DNA of 64,000 bases from Thalassotalea hakodatensis (GTDB lineage: Bacteria > Pseudomonadota > Gammaproteobacteria > Enterobacterales > Alteromonadaceae). The DNA is taken from positions 62,001-126,000 of the forward strand of contig NZ_AP027365.1 in NCBI RefSeq assembly GCF_030295995.1. Direction: 5' to 3'. Positions 33,160 to 42,248 of the stretch are shown here, piece by piece. The position numbers and the translations under genes are program-made. Within the stretch, counting starts at the first letter, position 1; each line of letters begins with the position of its first letter. Below the pieces are notes generated by a model. It did not search any database and was not told where the DNA came from. It saw nothing but the letters and a program-made list of their open reading frames with translations.

Positions 33160-35127
33160 ATGAACTTTACAAAGAAAGAACTTAAGAAAGCAATTGCTTG
33201 CATTTGGGGCTTATCAGCTCTTGTGTTGGTAGGTTGTAATGATAGTGAGACTCAGCAAACTTCAATTATTACAGCGGATAAAGATCCAGAGAAAAGGGTG
33301 CTAGTTATTGGTATTGATGGTCTGATGTATGACTATATTGATGATATAGATAATGTTGATATGAATGAACCGGTGCTACAGCACTTTCCACGATTAAGCA
33401 TTTCAAAAGCACTTGCTGGAGGTTACCTAGGTACTCAGAGCCACCAAGCTAGCTCGTCGGGACCATCTTGGTCAACAATTTTAACTGGGACATGGGTTGA
33501 TGGACACTCAATAAGTTCGAATAATAACCAGCCAGCCAAAACGAAGACTGTTTTTGAATATCTTCACAACGCCGATAGCACTATTGATATGGCAAGTTTT
33601 GCAGCATGGTCTCCAATAAATACAGGCCATGCTGCTAATGGAATGCCGTTACTTAAGCAACGCGCTGATGGTAGCGCAAGACCAAGTAATATGTCAGTTG
33701 ATGAGTTTATCGCCACAAAATTAGTAAACGAACTAAAGGATGAAGATTCAAATTTAGATTTTATCTTCACTCACCTAGATGAAATTGATGGTGCTGGGCA
33801 TACGTGTGGATGGTGTACGTCATATGAGGAAGTACTGTCTAAAATTGATAACTTATTAGGTCAAGTTTTAGACGCTGTTGAATACAGAGAATCAAACCTA
33901 AATGAACAATGGTTAGTTTTAGTTGTTTCTGATCATGGTCATGTTAAAACTGGTGGTCATGGTGGGGATTCTATTGAAGAACGTACTTCGGTTATCGGAA
34001 CAAATAAACCAGATTTAATGAATGAACTGTTTGCCAATAACTCGAGCGTATTTTCACTAGCTAGTGAAGAGCAAAATGTACTGATGGGATACCCTGGAAT
34101 AACTGCGATAGTTCCGACTGTGTTGCATTATTTAGGCTATGAACTCAACGCTGAACATCAATTTTCTAGTCCTTCGTTGATTGGAAACGTTGGTTTAAAA
34201 AATAGTTACATACAAACAGAACAACCACTTTCAACAAGTGTTACGAATAAAATAAGTTGGCGTGCAACATCCGATGTTAATACGGTTAGTATTTTTAGGG
34301 GAGATGAGAAAATAGCAGAAGTTTCTGCTAGTGACGAATCATTTGAAGATATAATCACCTTGGATATTTTACCTGAAGGAGATCATCATCTTGCTTATAC
34401 ATTAAAGCCAAATACTGGGAATAGCATTACGGCTTGGACAAAGTTTGCAATAGGTGAGGCAGCATCTGTTGATACTGTGCTTGAAGATGTTGCGGAACAT
34501 GTTAGCTTTCAAGAGAGTATTTCTCCATTTAGTTTTATTTCAAACAATGCAGATTCTGTGATTTATGAAAAAGGCCCTTTTGATTCAGGCAAAGCGCTCC
34601 GTATCAATAGAGATGATGGCTATTTGACAACTCCAATTTCATTCCAGGATGTTACACAGAGAACCTTGGGATTTTGGTTGAAAGTAAACGGTGAAATTAC
34701 AAGTGATCCTAACGTGATTTCAAATAAAAACTGGGATAGTGGTAGTAATCCAGGATTTACAATTGCCATTACAAATTCCAGTTTAAAATTGAATATAGGT
34801 GACGGTGTAAACCGATCTGATATTTCATTACCTTATACCAAAGATACATGGATATTTGTTGTTGCAAGCTTTGATCTGATAAACAATGAAATAGCGTTAT
34901 ATATTCAAGATCCAAATTTAGGGTTTCAAGAAAGTAAATCTTCTTCATCTAATGTTGCATCGTTAGCCTCAGAGTTTCCGTTGAACATAGCTGAGGGTGG
35001 TGATGGCGATTATAACCTCAATTCCATCATAGATATATCAATGGCTGATTTGTTAATTTTTAATCGAGTATTAGCGAATAATGAGGCGAGAGCTTTGTCG
35101 AATATTGAAACTAGAGTGAGTTTTTAA
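33160..35127 (+). CDS. Alkaline-phosphatase-superfamily phosphodiesterase-like lipoprotein with LamG domain
   Basis: Lipoprotein of 655 residues from ATG 33160, chosen because GAGG stands 6 nt upstream and the lipobox LVLVGC (Cys26) follows. The catalytic domain (about 45-360) is of the type-I phosphodiesterase/nucleotide pyrophosphatase kind: metal Asp in VLVIGIDGL, the nucleophile segment GPSWSTILTG, DEIDGAGH and VSDHGH. A linker of beta strands precedes a C-terminal concanavalin-A/LamG-like domain (about 470-650). It probably hydrolyses phosphate esters, possibly on a glycan, at the cell surface or in the periplasm. The frame runs on upstream to 33001 without a good start. Confidence 0.85.
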   Translation: MNFTKKELKKAIACIWGLSALVLVGCNDSETQQTSIITADKDPEKRVLVIGIDGLMYDYIDDIDNVDMNEPVLQHFPRLSISKALAGGYLGTQSHQASSSGPSWSTILTGTWVDGHSISSNNNQPAKTKTVFEYLHNADSTIDMASFAAWSPINTGHAANGMPLLKQRADGSARPSNMSVDEFIATKLVNELKDEDSNLDFIFTHLDEIDGAGHTCGWCTSYEEVLSKIDNLLGQVLDAVEYRESNLNEQWLVLVVSDHGHVKTGGHGGDSIEERTSVIGTNKPDLMNELFANNSSVFSLASEEQNVLMGYPGITAIVPTVLHYLGYELNAEHQFSSPSLIGNVGLKNSYIQTEQPLSTSVTNKISWRATSDVNTVSIFRGDEKIAEVSASDESFEDIITLDILPEGDHHLAYTLKPNTGNSITAWTKFAIGEAASVDTVLEDVAEHVSFQESISPFSFISNNADSVIYEKGPFDSGKALRINRDDGYLTTPISFQDVTQRTLGFWLKVNGEITSDPNVISNKNWDSGSNPGFTIAITNSSLKLNIGDGVNRSDISLPYTKDTWIFVVASFDLINNEIALYIQDPNLGFQESKSSSSNVASLASEFPLNIAEGGDGDYNLNSIIDISMADLLIFNRVLANNEARALSNIETRVSF

Positions 35128-35137
35128 GGGAGGGTAA

Positions 35138-35169
35138 GAGAAGTGATCTATAGCACTAGAACACTTCTC
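35138..35169 (+). terminator. Hairpin after the phosphodiesterase gene
   Basis: GAGAAGTG pairs with CACTTCTC around a 16-nt loop, 11 bp after the stop. No T run follows, so terminator function is uncertain. Nothing else was recognised in the 366 bp up to the MFS gene. Confidence 0.4.
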
Positions 35170-35493
35170 AGTTCTATGGCCTATTTCAATAATTACGCTG
35201 CAAATTTATTGTAAAAATCAGCAAAAGCATACTATGACTTAAATTATCTTAGCATCTTCATGCGCTTTCGGCGGGACAGGTTTCAAACGTATTTAAACGT
35301 TAATGAACATTTTTGTGTTTTATATTTTGCGCTATTGCATCGCGTTCCTTTATTAAATAATTCATATAAAGACGATATATGTATAATTTGAGCAATTACA
35401 CTATTCACTAGAAAACACCCCAAATATGGGTATAATCAAGCGATTAATAATCACACAGTGTTATCTTACACAAGTGGCATGAAGGTAATAAAA

Positions 35494-37089
35494 ATGCGCG
35501 CTAAAGAGTACTTATTTCACCATCCGGTTGCTTTTTGGCTAGGATGTTTGTTGATCACTTTAGGCGTACTCTCTCATATTCCAATGTTTATTCATGCAGC
35601 CCACATGAATTACCAGATGGCTGGCATGATGATGGATAGCACCATGCTGATTGGCATGGCATTGATTCCATTTGGTTTGGCATTGGCTTGTTATGGCTTA
35701 ATGCCTCGCTTAGCAACATTAAGGGTAAATAACAGCACTGAGGAAATTCAGTTTCATGTTGCTGATAACAGCCCACTCAATGCAGAACATATTAAATTAG
35801 TGATAGCGCTATTAGTCGCAGTAATTGTTGATGTAATGAAGCCAGCTACATTAGGGTTTGTTATGCCAGGCATGACTGATGAATACCAAATAAACAGTGA
35901 GACCGTGGGAACCTTAGCACTTGTTGCCTTGACAGGAACAGCTATTGGTTCAGTTTTGTGGGGCAGAATGGCAGATCTATTGGGTCGTCGTGCTGCTATT
36001 CTACTCTCAGCATTAATGTTTATAGGTACAGCCATTTGTGGTGCGATGCCGAGTTTTCAGTGGAACCTTATTATGTGTTTTTTAATGGGTTTATCTGCAG
36101 GTGGCTTATTACCTATAACATTCACCTTAATGGCTGAAATGGTACCTGCTCATCATCGAGGTTGGTTACTTGTTGCACTGGGCGGTATTGGTACTTCTGC
36201 AGGTTATTTGCTCGCGTCAGGTGCTGCTGCATTACTTGAACCATTATTTAGTTGGCGAGCACTTTGGCTTTTAGGTTTACCAACAGGCCTTATTGTTATT
36301 ATTTTCAATAAATACATCCCAGAATCCCCACGTTTTTTAGCAAATATGGGTTTGATCAATCAAGCAAAAGCGGTATTAACTAAATACAATGGCGAACTTG
36401 ATGAGCCCAAACCTAAGAAAACGTTGTCGGTAAAAAGTGAAGAAATTGAATCAAGTACCTTATCTCAAATGATGAGAGGACCATATGCTTTAATTACACT
36501 AGCACTTATTGGCACTGGCGTAGCGTGGGGGGTTGCCAATTTTGGCTTTTTGTTATGGTTACCGACGAATTTGCGTGAAATGGGTATGAGTGCTCAAGCG
36601 ACGAATCAGTTGTTAGCACAATCAGGTTTATTTGCGCTTCCAGGTATTCTGATGGTTGTATGGCTTTATCACCGATGGAGCAGTATCAAAACGTTAGTAC
36701 TTTTTGTTGCGTTAACGGCACTCAGTTTAAGTTTGTTTATCATTGGCGATATACTTGATCAACTTAATAGTACCGTGATCATTACTTCTACAGTGTTGCT
36801 GTTAATCAGCAGTAGCGGCGTTATCGCCATGTTAATTCCTTACGCAGCGGAAATTTATCCCGTACAGCACCGTGGTATAGGGGCAGGTCTTATTGCTGCA
36901 AGCTCTAAATTTGGTGGAATAGTTGGCGCATTACTCGGTGTTCTGGGATTATTTGAACAATTAGGGCTATCTGCTTTCACGATTGCAGTTCCATTAGTAT
37001 TGTGCGCTATCGTTCTTACTAAAAATGGGATAGATACCCGCGGACGTCGCCTAGAAGATATACATTTAGCGTTTGTTAATCGCACTTAG
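35494..37089 (+). CDS. Major facilitator superfamily transporter
   Basis: Carrier of 531 residues from ATG 35494, which has AAGG about 8 nt upstream; a GTG at 35458 opens the longer frame. Two extra N-terminal helices (residues about 10-70) precede the usual twelve. MFS signatures are GRMADLLGRRAAIL between helices 2 and 3 and PESPRFLANMG at the central loop, as in the sugar/metabolite:H+ symporter (SV2-like) group. The N-terminus is Met/His-rich (MNYQMAGMMMDSTM). Substrate unknown. Transcribed alone. Confidence 0.9.
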   Translation: MRAKEYLFHHPVAFWLGCLLITLGVLSHIPMFIHAAHMNYQMAGMMMDSTMLIGMALIPFGLALACYGLMPRLATLRVNNSTEEIQFHVADNSPLNAEHIKLVIALLVAVIVDVMKPATLGFVMPGMTDEYQINSETVGTLALVALTGTAIGSVLWGRMADLLGRRAAILLSALMFIGTAICGAMPSFQWNLIMCFLMGLSAGGLLPITFTLMAEMVPAHHRGWLLVALGGIGTSAGYLLASGAAALLEPLFSWRALWLLGLPTGLIVIIFNKYIPESPRFLANMGLINQAKAVLTKYNGELDEPKPKKTLSVKSEEIESSTLSQMMRGPYALITLALIGTGVAWGVANFGFLLWLPTNLREMGMSAQATNQLLAQSGLFALPGILMVVWLYHRWSSIKTLVLFVALTALSLSLFIIGDILDQLNSTVIITSTVLLLISSSGVIAMLIPYAAEIYPVQHRGIGAGLIAASSKFGGIVGALLGVLGLFEQLGLSAFTIAVPLVLCAIVLTKNGIDTRGRRLEDIHLAFVNRT

Positions 37090-37519
37090 AAGCAATTATA
37101 CCATGCAACCTCAGCAGCCAAAATTGATGTACATGGGTGAAGTATCAATACAAATAGGCTTATCAATTAAAGCTATTTGATTTTATTAAGAAAAGGGCTG
37201 TTCATAAAAACTAGCAGGAATGGATGATATAGAGTGAATGGCGCGATAGATATTGAGGTTTGAATCTGCTTAAAGAAGCCAAAGCGTTAAGCGCATCCTT
37301 GTCGATTCTTAAGGGAGTTATTATTTGCTATCAATATTCAAACCATTCTATTCAAGATATTGCTCTACTTGCAATACTATCGTAACGTGTTAATTTCTAT
37401 TCTTAATTGACCGATCTATTTGTTGGCGGAGCTGATAAACGCTTACTCGGCTTCGCTTTTTATGCATACAATGTAAGCACATACTGACCCGCTGCCGCGG
37501 TGTTTTATAAGGATATCAA
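37090..37519. other. 430-bp intergenic region with no gene seen
   Basis: No plausible small gene was found. A 9-bp inverted repeat GGTTTGAAT (37257-37265) / ATTCAAACC (37336-37344) encloses about 70 bp. It could be a decayed repeat but has no homologue in the window. Confidence 0.4.
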
Positions 37520-37990
37520 GTGAAAAAACGTTTAATACTACCATTAATATTATCTACATTGTCATTACATACCATGGCACAAGAAAAACCCATCGATGAA
37601 CTTTTCAGTGTTATGGCAATGGAAAAGCAAATGGCGGGTGGGTTTGAAGCAATGCTACCTGTGATTGATCAAATGACTGCTAAATTTAAATTAGATAGTA
37701 AAGGCAAGGCAGAGCTTAAAGAAATATTTCGTACTTGGTATAACGAAGATATTGATCGTACAAAGATGATAAATGAAATGAAGAAACTGTATTCACAAGC
37801 ATTTACCGCCGATGAACTTAGCGAAATTATCAGTTTTTATAAGACGCCTATCGGTCAAAAATTTTTAGAAACATCACCGAAATTAATGCAACTTGGCGCT
37901 CAAATAGGTATGCAAGAGGCACAATCTAAACAAGTTAAGCTTATGGAACGTGTGCAACCTTTTTTAGAAAAGCACGGTATTAAACGGTAA
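37520..37990 (+). CDS. Exported DUF2059 protein
   Basis: A 156-residue protein starting with GTG behind AAGGAT. The signal peptide is MKKRLILPLILSTLSLHTMA. The mature part is helical, with the DUF2059 core AFTADELSEIISFYKTPIGQKF followed by SPKLMQLG. Members are small periplasmic proteins of unknown function. It is transcribed alone, with an inverted repeat 24 bp after the stop. Confidence 0.88.
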   Translation: MKKRLILPLILSTLSLHTMAQEKPIDELFSVMAMEKQMAGGFEAMLPVIDQMTAKFKLDSKGKAELKEIFRTWYNEDIDRTKMINEMKKLYSQAFTADELSEIISFYKTPIGQKFLETSPKLMQLGAQIGMQEAQSKQVKLMERVQPFLEKHGIKR

Positions 37991-38014
37991 GCAAATCTAT
38001 CAGATTATAGAAAA

Positions 38015-38056
38015 CTTTACGTTATCTAGTTTTTCAACGAATGAGGTAACGTAAAG
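38015..38056 (+). terminator. Inverted repeat after the DUF2059 gene
   Basis: CTTTACGTTA pairs with TAACGTAAAG around a 22-nt loop. No T run follows, so it is a 3'-end hairpin with uncertain terminator activity. Confidence 0.35.
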
Positions 38057-38083
38057 ACTTTAAGCATTCATTGTTAGATTGTA

Positions 38084-38137
38084 ATACCAAAGCGTTTAAT
38101 TCTCGCTGAATGACCGAATATTTATGCGAATTGGTAT
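38084..38137. repeat. 54-bp short form of the ATACCAATTCGCATAAA repeat
   Basis: It runs from ATACCAAAGCG to GCGAATTGGTAT, so its ends are inverted repeats (TACCAA/TTGGTA). Positions 38089-38137 equal the right end of the 304-bp element (10913-10961) except for one base. It probably formed by internal deletion or is the basal unit of the family. It lies in the 331-bp gap before the CBM9-like gene. Confidence 0.75.
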
Positions 38138-38321
38138 AATGTACTTTATTTGTTTGTTTCTGCAACGCTGTTAAGTTGAGCATAATCCCAAACGTGCATC
38201 CATTTTCAAATTAGATTGAGAATCATCACATTAACAATGCCTGTAATCACATAATAGTTGCCGTTTATCCTGTCAAAAGCTATTTTCTGATGAAATAAAT
38301 CTACAAATTGATGAATATAAA

Positions 38322-38948
38322 ATGCATACGTTACCTATTCTATCTTTCCTGATCGCTTGTACGCTATCATTAACGGCTACAGCTAATGATGTAAGTCCTG
38401 TTACCATAAATAAAACAGCCAATATTCCACTTTTAGATGGCCACTGTGATAGTACTGAATGGCGAGGAGCAACGTTGTTGCAACTACCTGCAAATATTAA
38501 TATTCATTTAATGCAGAATGAGCATTCGGTATTTATATGCGCACAAGGAAAAGCTGAAGATTACACTGTTCTCGATTTATATATAGAGCATTTTGACACG
38601 AAAACACTATATAATTTACACGCCTCAGCTCAGCTTCTAGAGCGAAAATTAATTGAACAACAGTGGAGCCAATCTGATTTTTGGAATCATAAAGAATGGG
38701 CTGGATTTTGGGTGCCTTATGCCGGTGAAGAATCTTCTGAAGATGGGAAACGAACAAAATTTCTCACTGGGTCAGCGAGAGAAATTCAAGTGTTAAAGAA
38801 AAAATTTTCCGGTGATGCGTGGCAGATGATGGTTGAAATTAGTGGTATTTATCAAAACGGTAAATATGGAGCTAGTTTTACCTATCCTAAAAATGCGATA
38901 GATACAAATAGATCAACGTGGGCAACATTCTCATTTTCAACTCATTAA
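38322..38948 (+). CDS. Exported CBM9-like domain protein
   Basis: A 208-residue protein with the signal peptide MHTLPILSFLIACTLSLTATA. The text IPLLDGHCDSTEWRGATLLQLP followed by a hydrophobic strand HSVFICAQG is the pattern of family-9 carbohydrate-binding-like (DOMON-related) domains, which bind sugars or heme. No catalytic domain is attached. Cys residues at positions near 42 and 73 could form a disulfide. The role is open. Confidence 0.7.
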   Translation: MHTLPILSFLIACTLSLTATANDVSPVTINKTANIPLLDGHCDSTEWRGATLLQLPANINIHLMQNEHSVFICAQGKAEDYTVLDLYIEHFDTKTLYNLHASAQLLERKLIEQQWSQSDFWNHKEWAGFWVPYAGEESSEDGKRTKFLTGSAREIQVLKKKFSGDAWQMMVEISGIYQNGKYGASFTYPKNAIDTNRSTWATFSFSTH

Positions 38949-39159
38949 TCGTGTAAAGCTTGTTAAATTTTATCATCGTGGTGTGAAAAAAATTAATGTT
39001 TTACTCACAAAAAATTCACATCACATTTAAATTTTTTGAAAATACATGTCAGTTTTTTTTACAGGCATCTCAATTTCTTCTTGACGATTAAAAGTGTATT
39101 AAATTTTAATTTTATATATTACAGCGTATTACGCGGGGTGTTGATGAAGCCTTGCGATC

Positions 39160-39175
39160 TGGTCTGATGATTGCT
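39160..39175 (+). promoter_or_regulatory. Candidate sigma-54 promoter of the PEP-CTERM gene
   Basis: TGGTCTGATGATTGCT keeps the invariant GG (39161-39162) and GC (39173-39174) 10 bp apart and a perfect TTGCT -12 box. The -24 box departs from TGGCACG at three positions. The predicted start is near 39186, with a 53-nt leader. PEP-CTERM genes are known to be served by sigma-54 and the PrsR regulator in many species. Confidence 0.5.
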
Positions 39176-39238
39176 TTGTTGTATATTAGTACAATATTGG
39201 AATGATATTGACGTTGTAACTTTAAGATGGATGTTCAA

Positions 39239-39907
39239 ATGAAAAAATTTATTAGCAAACTAACCGCTGTCGTAACATTGAGTGTAGTGTCTACATTTTC
39301 AAATGCAGATTTGATCACAACAATCACGCATGACTACGGTCAACAACAATATACGCCTAACAGTTTAGCGTCTAATAATAGTTGTGATACGTTAAATGCA
39401 GATTCAGTCACGATTACCGATAACTCAAATGGTTGTGGTCGTTTTTATGACTACTTTGACTTCTCTACTGTGAATTTTAACACCATTGATAGTTTTGAAT
39501 TGTCGTTAGACTTTTCGAATGTATCTGATAGGAACTTAGATTGGCTTTTTGGTTTTATCCCTGTCTGGAATAATGAGAACTGGAATGTAAGACCAGGTGC
39601 TTCGGCATCTTTAAATTCTGGTTATGACTATAGCCATGATCAAGATATTGCCACTACAATCAACATTGATGCCAATACCGTTGATGCGCAAATTTTTCAA
39701 AATATGATCACTAACCAAAACTTTTCATTAATGTTTGCGGAAGAGTCAATGGGCAGTGATAGTTTTACTTTAAATAGTGCTTCATTAAGTATTTTTGGTA
39801 CGCTAGGTGAACCATTAGCTGCTGAAATACCAGAGCCGGCACCACTTGCATTGTTAGCTTTAGGAATGTTTGCCCTAGGTGCTTCAAAGCGTCGTAATGC
39901 AAAATAA
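39239..39907 (+). CDS. PEP-CTERM sorting-signal exported protein
   Basis: Protein of 222 residues from ATG 39239 (MKKFISKLTAVVTLSVVSTFSNA is the signal peptide); an ATG four codons earlier is possible. The C-terminus is a PEP-CTERM signal: IPEPAPLALLALGMFALG followed by SKRR, i.e. PEP motif, helix, basic end. Such proteins are cut by an exosortase and moved to the outer surface or the extracellular polysaccharide. The mature domain is Asp/Asn/Ser-rich with two Cys in the first third; no enzyme motif. Exosortase genes are not in the window. Confidence 0.85.
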   Translation: MKKFISKLTAVVTLSVVSTFSNADLITTITHDYGQQQYTPNSLASNNSCDTLNADSVTITDNSNGCGRFYDYFDFSTVNFNTIDSFELSLDFSNVSDRNLDWLFGFIPVWNNENWNVRPGASASLNSGYDYSHDQDIATTINIDANTVDAQIFQNMITNQNFSLMFAEESMGSDSFTLNSASLSIFGTLGEPLAAEIPEPAPLALLALGMFALGASKRRNAK

Positions 39908-39941
39908 GCGTTAAATACGTGTAGAAAATTATATTGTAAAT

Positions 39942-39982
39942 AACCTCTTTCGTTGGGTGAACCAATGAGAGAGGTTTTTTTT
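39942..39982 (+). terminator. Intrinsic terminator after the PEP-CTERM gene
   Basis: AACCTCTTTCGTTGG pairs with CCAATGAGAGAGGTT around a 5-nt loop, with one or two wobble pairs, and is followed by eight Ts. Confidence 0.9.
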
Positions 39983-40152
39983 ATGCCTACTTAAATGAAG
40001 GAAATAAATTGGCTGAAGTAAAGCCTTCGCTGTAACCTAATATGTCGGCATGATGATAAAAATTACGCTGGTACATCACATCTCACAACAGGTATAATCG
40101 CCACTTTAGGCTATTCAGCCTTTTCTTCATATTTCTTATTTTCAGGGGCAAT

Positions 40153-40668
40153 ATGCCAGATTTTCTACTCTCCCAAATATTAGTGACGTTTACCTTAGTT
40201 ATTGAATGCTTTGCTATGCAGCTTAAAGATAAAGATCGTATCTTGGCGTTGTTATCATTAAGTTGTTTGTTTAATGGTCTGCATTATTTGTTATTAGATC
40301 AGCCAACGGCCGGCTATATTTTTCTGTTTTCAAGTATCCGTTTCTTGTTGTCTATTAAATGGAAGTTTCAATGGATGGCTGCGGCTTCATTGTGTGTTAG
40401 CTTGTTCATCACAATCTACACGTACACGGGTTTATTAAGTATATTGGGCTTTATTGCAACCGTTTTTATTACTACTGGTTCCTTTAGCAAAAATGATAAA
40501 TTTCTACGCTTGATGATGATCTTAGGTGGTTCTCTATGGTTAACGCATAACGCTATATTGTGGTCGCCAGTTGGAATTCTTGTCGAGGTTATTTTTGTGG
40601 GTAGCGGTGCAATTGGCTATTATCGTTATTACCTTGCGGGTAAGTTAAACACCTCGCACCGCGATTAA
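40153..40668 (+). CDS. YgjV-family inner-membrane protein
   Basis: Polytopic membrane protein of 171 residues with about five to six helices. The order SQILVTFTLVIECFAMQLKD, LSCLFNGLHYLLLDQPTAGY and the late HNAILWSPVGILVEVIF fits the YgjV (Imp-YgjV) family, whose function is unknown. AGGGGCA precedes the ATG. It is 54 bp upstream of greB on the same strand. Confidence 0.85.
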   Translation: MPDFLLSQILVTFTLVIECFAMQLKDKDRILALLSLSCLFNGLHYLLLDQPTAGYIFLFSSIRFLLSIKWKFQWMAAASLCVSLFITIYTYTGLLSILGFIATVFITTGSFSKNDKFLRLMMILGGSLWLTHNAILWSPVGILVEVIFVGSGAIGYYRYYLAGKLNTSHRD

Positions 40669-40722
40669 TGTAGCAAGACTGAATAATGTATCTTATCAAC
40701 GTTAAAACAATGGTTAATTATC

Positions 40723-41199
40723 ATGAAACGTAGTCATTACATCACACGACAAGGCTGGGATATGCTCGATCGTGAATTAAAGTATTTATGGAAAGATGAA
40801 CGTCCTCGCGTTACAAAGTCGGTGTCTGAGGCTGCAGCGTTAGGCGATCGAAGTGAAAATGCAGAATATATTTACGGGAAAAAACGTTTAAGAGAAATTG
40901 ATCGCCGTGTACGATTTTTGTCAAAACGTTTAGATGAATTAACCATTGTTTACCCTGAAAAACAGCAAGAAGGCAAAGTATTCTTCGGTGCATGGGTAGA
41001 AGTGATTGATGAGCATGATAAAACATTTACCTATCGTATTGTGGGTTCAGATGAATGGGATGTATCCAAAGGTGAAATCAGTATAGATTCTCCTGTGGCA
41101 CGTGCATTAATCGGTAAACAAGTTGATGACGAAGTGGTAGTGAAAACACCAGAGGGTGAGCGTATTTTAGATGTGGTAAAAATTTGGTATAAAAAATAG
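40723..41199 (+). CDS. greB: Transcription elongation factor GreB
   Basis: A 158-residue Gre factor that rescues backtracked RNA polymerase by stimulating transcript cleavage. The N-terminal coiled coil (about 5-75) carries the acidic tip in LGDRSENAEYIYGKKRLREI. The C-terminal FKBP-like domain follows (VFFGAWVEVIDEHDKTFTYRIV, ISIDSPVARALIGK). The wording TRQGWDMLDRELKYLWKDER distinguishes GreB from GreA. Confidence 0.96.
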   Translation: MKRSHYITRQGWDMLDRELKYLWKDERPRVTKSVSEAAALGDRSENAEYIYGKKRLREIDRRVRFLSKRLDELTIVYPEKQQEGKVFFGAWVEVIDEHDKTFTYRIVGSDEWDVSKGEISIDSPVARALIGKQVDDEVVVKTPEGERILDVVKIWYKK

Positions 41200-41242
41200 G
41201 GTGTATATACGGTGAGTACACCCTTCAGATGACAGTCATCTG
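41199..41242 (+). terminator. Two hairpins after greB
   Basis: GGGTGTA/TACACCC (41199-41223) overlaps the stop codon, and CAGATGA/TCATCTG follows directly (41226-41242). Neither has a T run, so they may be a Rho-dependent or protective 3' end. Confidence 0.4.
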
Positions 41243-41283
41243 ACTATTGACACAAATAACTTAGCTGGTCTCTTTTGTAACAA

Positions 41284-42138
41284 TTACTGTGGTATTACTT
41301 TAACGTCTACTTTTGATTGGCAAATATCTAGCACAGGTATTGGTTTTTTATAAAAGAAAGGATTATCGCGTAATCGTTTTTTATTAATTTTATTTTCATA
41401 AAGTGAGTTATCGGTATTTTCGATGGCGATTTTGAGTTGTTGTGCTTTGGGTAAATCTGCCATTACGGTCATACTTTTTATGGGAGTAAACTGCTTAGGT
41501 AATATTTCTGGCATACCTTCTATAACAGCTGTACGTTGGATTGACTGAACATGCTGCATACCGAGTACAACTCTGCCAAAAATGGTCATAATGCGGTCTA
41601 AATAACGTGGCGCTTGGCCATTGGTAATATAAAAGTGACTGGTGCCAGTATTAGGTGCTGATTCTCTTGCCATGGCAATGACGCCTGGACAATGTAACAA
41701 CCACGCCTTTTGTTCTTTCTGTGAATAACCAACGGCAAAACCTTTTCTAAAGCCCGTTTGTGGTGCAAACATATCGTGTTGTTGAACTTGGGTAAACGAC
41801 CAGTGTTCGTCAGTGGTTATTTCTTCTTCAATGGTTAACGGTGTAATGCCTTTGTCTTTATCTGAACCATCCTGTGGCCCCGCTTGGGCAACAAAGCCGT
41901 CAATCACGCGATAGAAGCTTTCACCTTGATAGAATCCATCTCTTACTAATTTTTTGAAACGTTTTACATGATTTGGGGCGAATTCAGGCGATAACTCTAA
42001 AACCACATCACCTTGCGGCAACGTCATAATCACGGTATTTTCCGGTGAGAGAATACGCCAATTATTATCTCGTTTTTCCTTTGCACTAGTCGTAAAGCAA
42101 ATTATTAATAAACACGTTAATATGGCTTTAATCATCAT
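41284..42138 (-). CDS. Periplasmic cyclophilin-type peptidyl-prolyl isomerase
   Basis: A 284-residue cyclophilin with a signal peptide (MMIKAILTCLLIICFTTSA). Core motifs are TLPQGDVVLELSPEFAPNHV, FYRVIDGFVAQAGPQ, GVIAMARE and HFYITNGQAPRYLD, spread over about 35-220 with insertions typical of long bacterial secreted cyclophilins. A C-terminal extension of about 60 residues follows, of unknown role. It assists folding of envelope proteins. Its start lies 98 bp from the divergent DUF445 gene. Confidence 0.92.
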   Translation of the reverse strand: MMIKAILTCLLIICFTTSAKEKRDNNWRILSPENTVIMTLPQGDVVLELSPEFAPNHVKRFKKLVRDGFYQGESFYRVIDGFVAQAGPQDGSDKDKGITPLTIEEEITTDEHWSFTQVQQHDMFAPQTGFRKGFAVGYSQKEQKAWLLHCPGVIAMARESAPNTGTSHFYITNGQAPRYLDRIMTIFGRVVLGMQHVQSIQRTAVIEGMPEILPKQFTPIKSMTVMADLPKAQQLKIAIENTDNSLYENKINKKRLRDNPFFYKKPIPVLDICQSKVDVKVIPQ

Positions 42139-42248
42139 AAATTCCTATGTAATGTTAGTGTTTCACGGTAACTCAACTGGCTTGGCGTGATCAAGATAGC
42201 TTGATAAAATAACATAAAATTTGCCAACGTATCTAATTGGAGACAACA

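Noticed and set aside
37257-37344. 9-bp inverted repeat GGTTTGAAT/ATTCAAACC as the ends of an insertion element
   Set aside because: The enclosed ~70 bp has no gene, no duplication flanks it and no second copy exists in the window; chance is sufficient.
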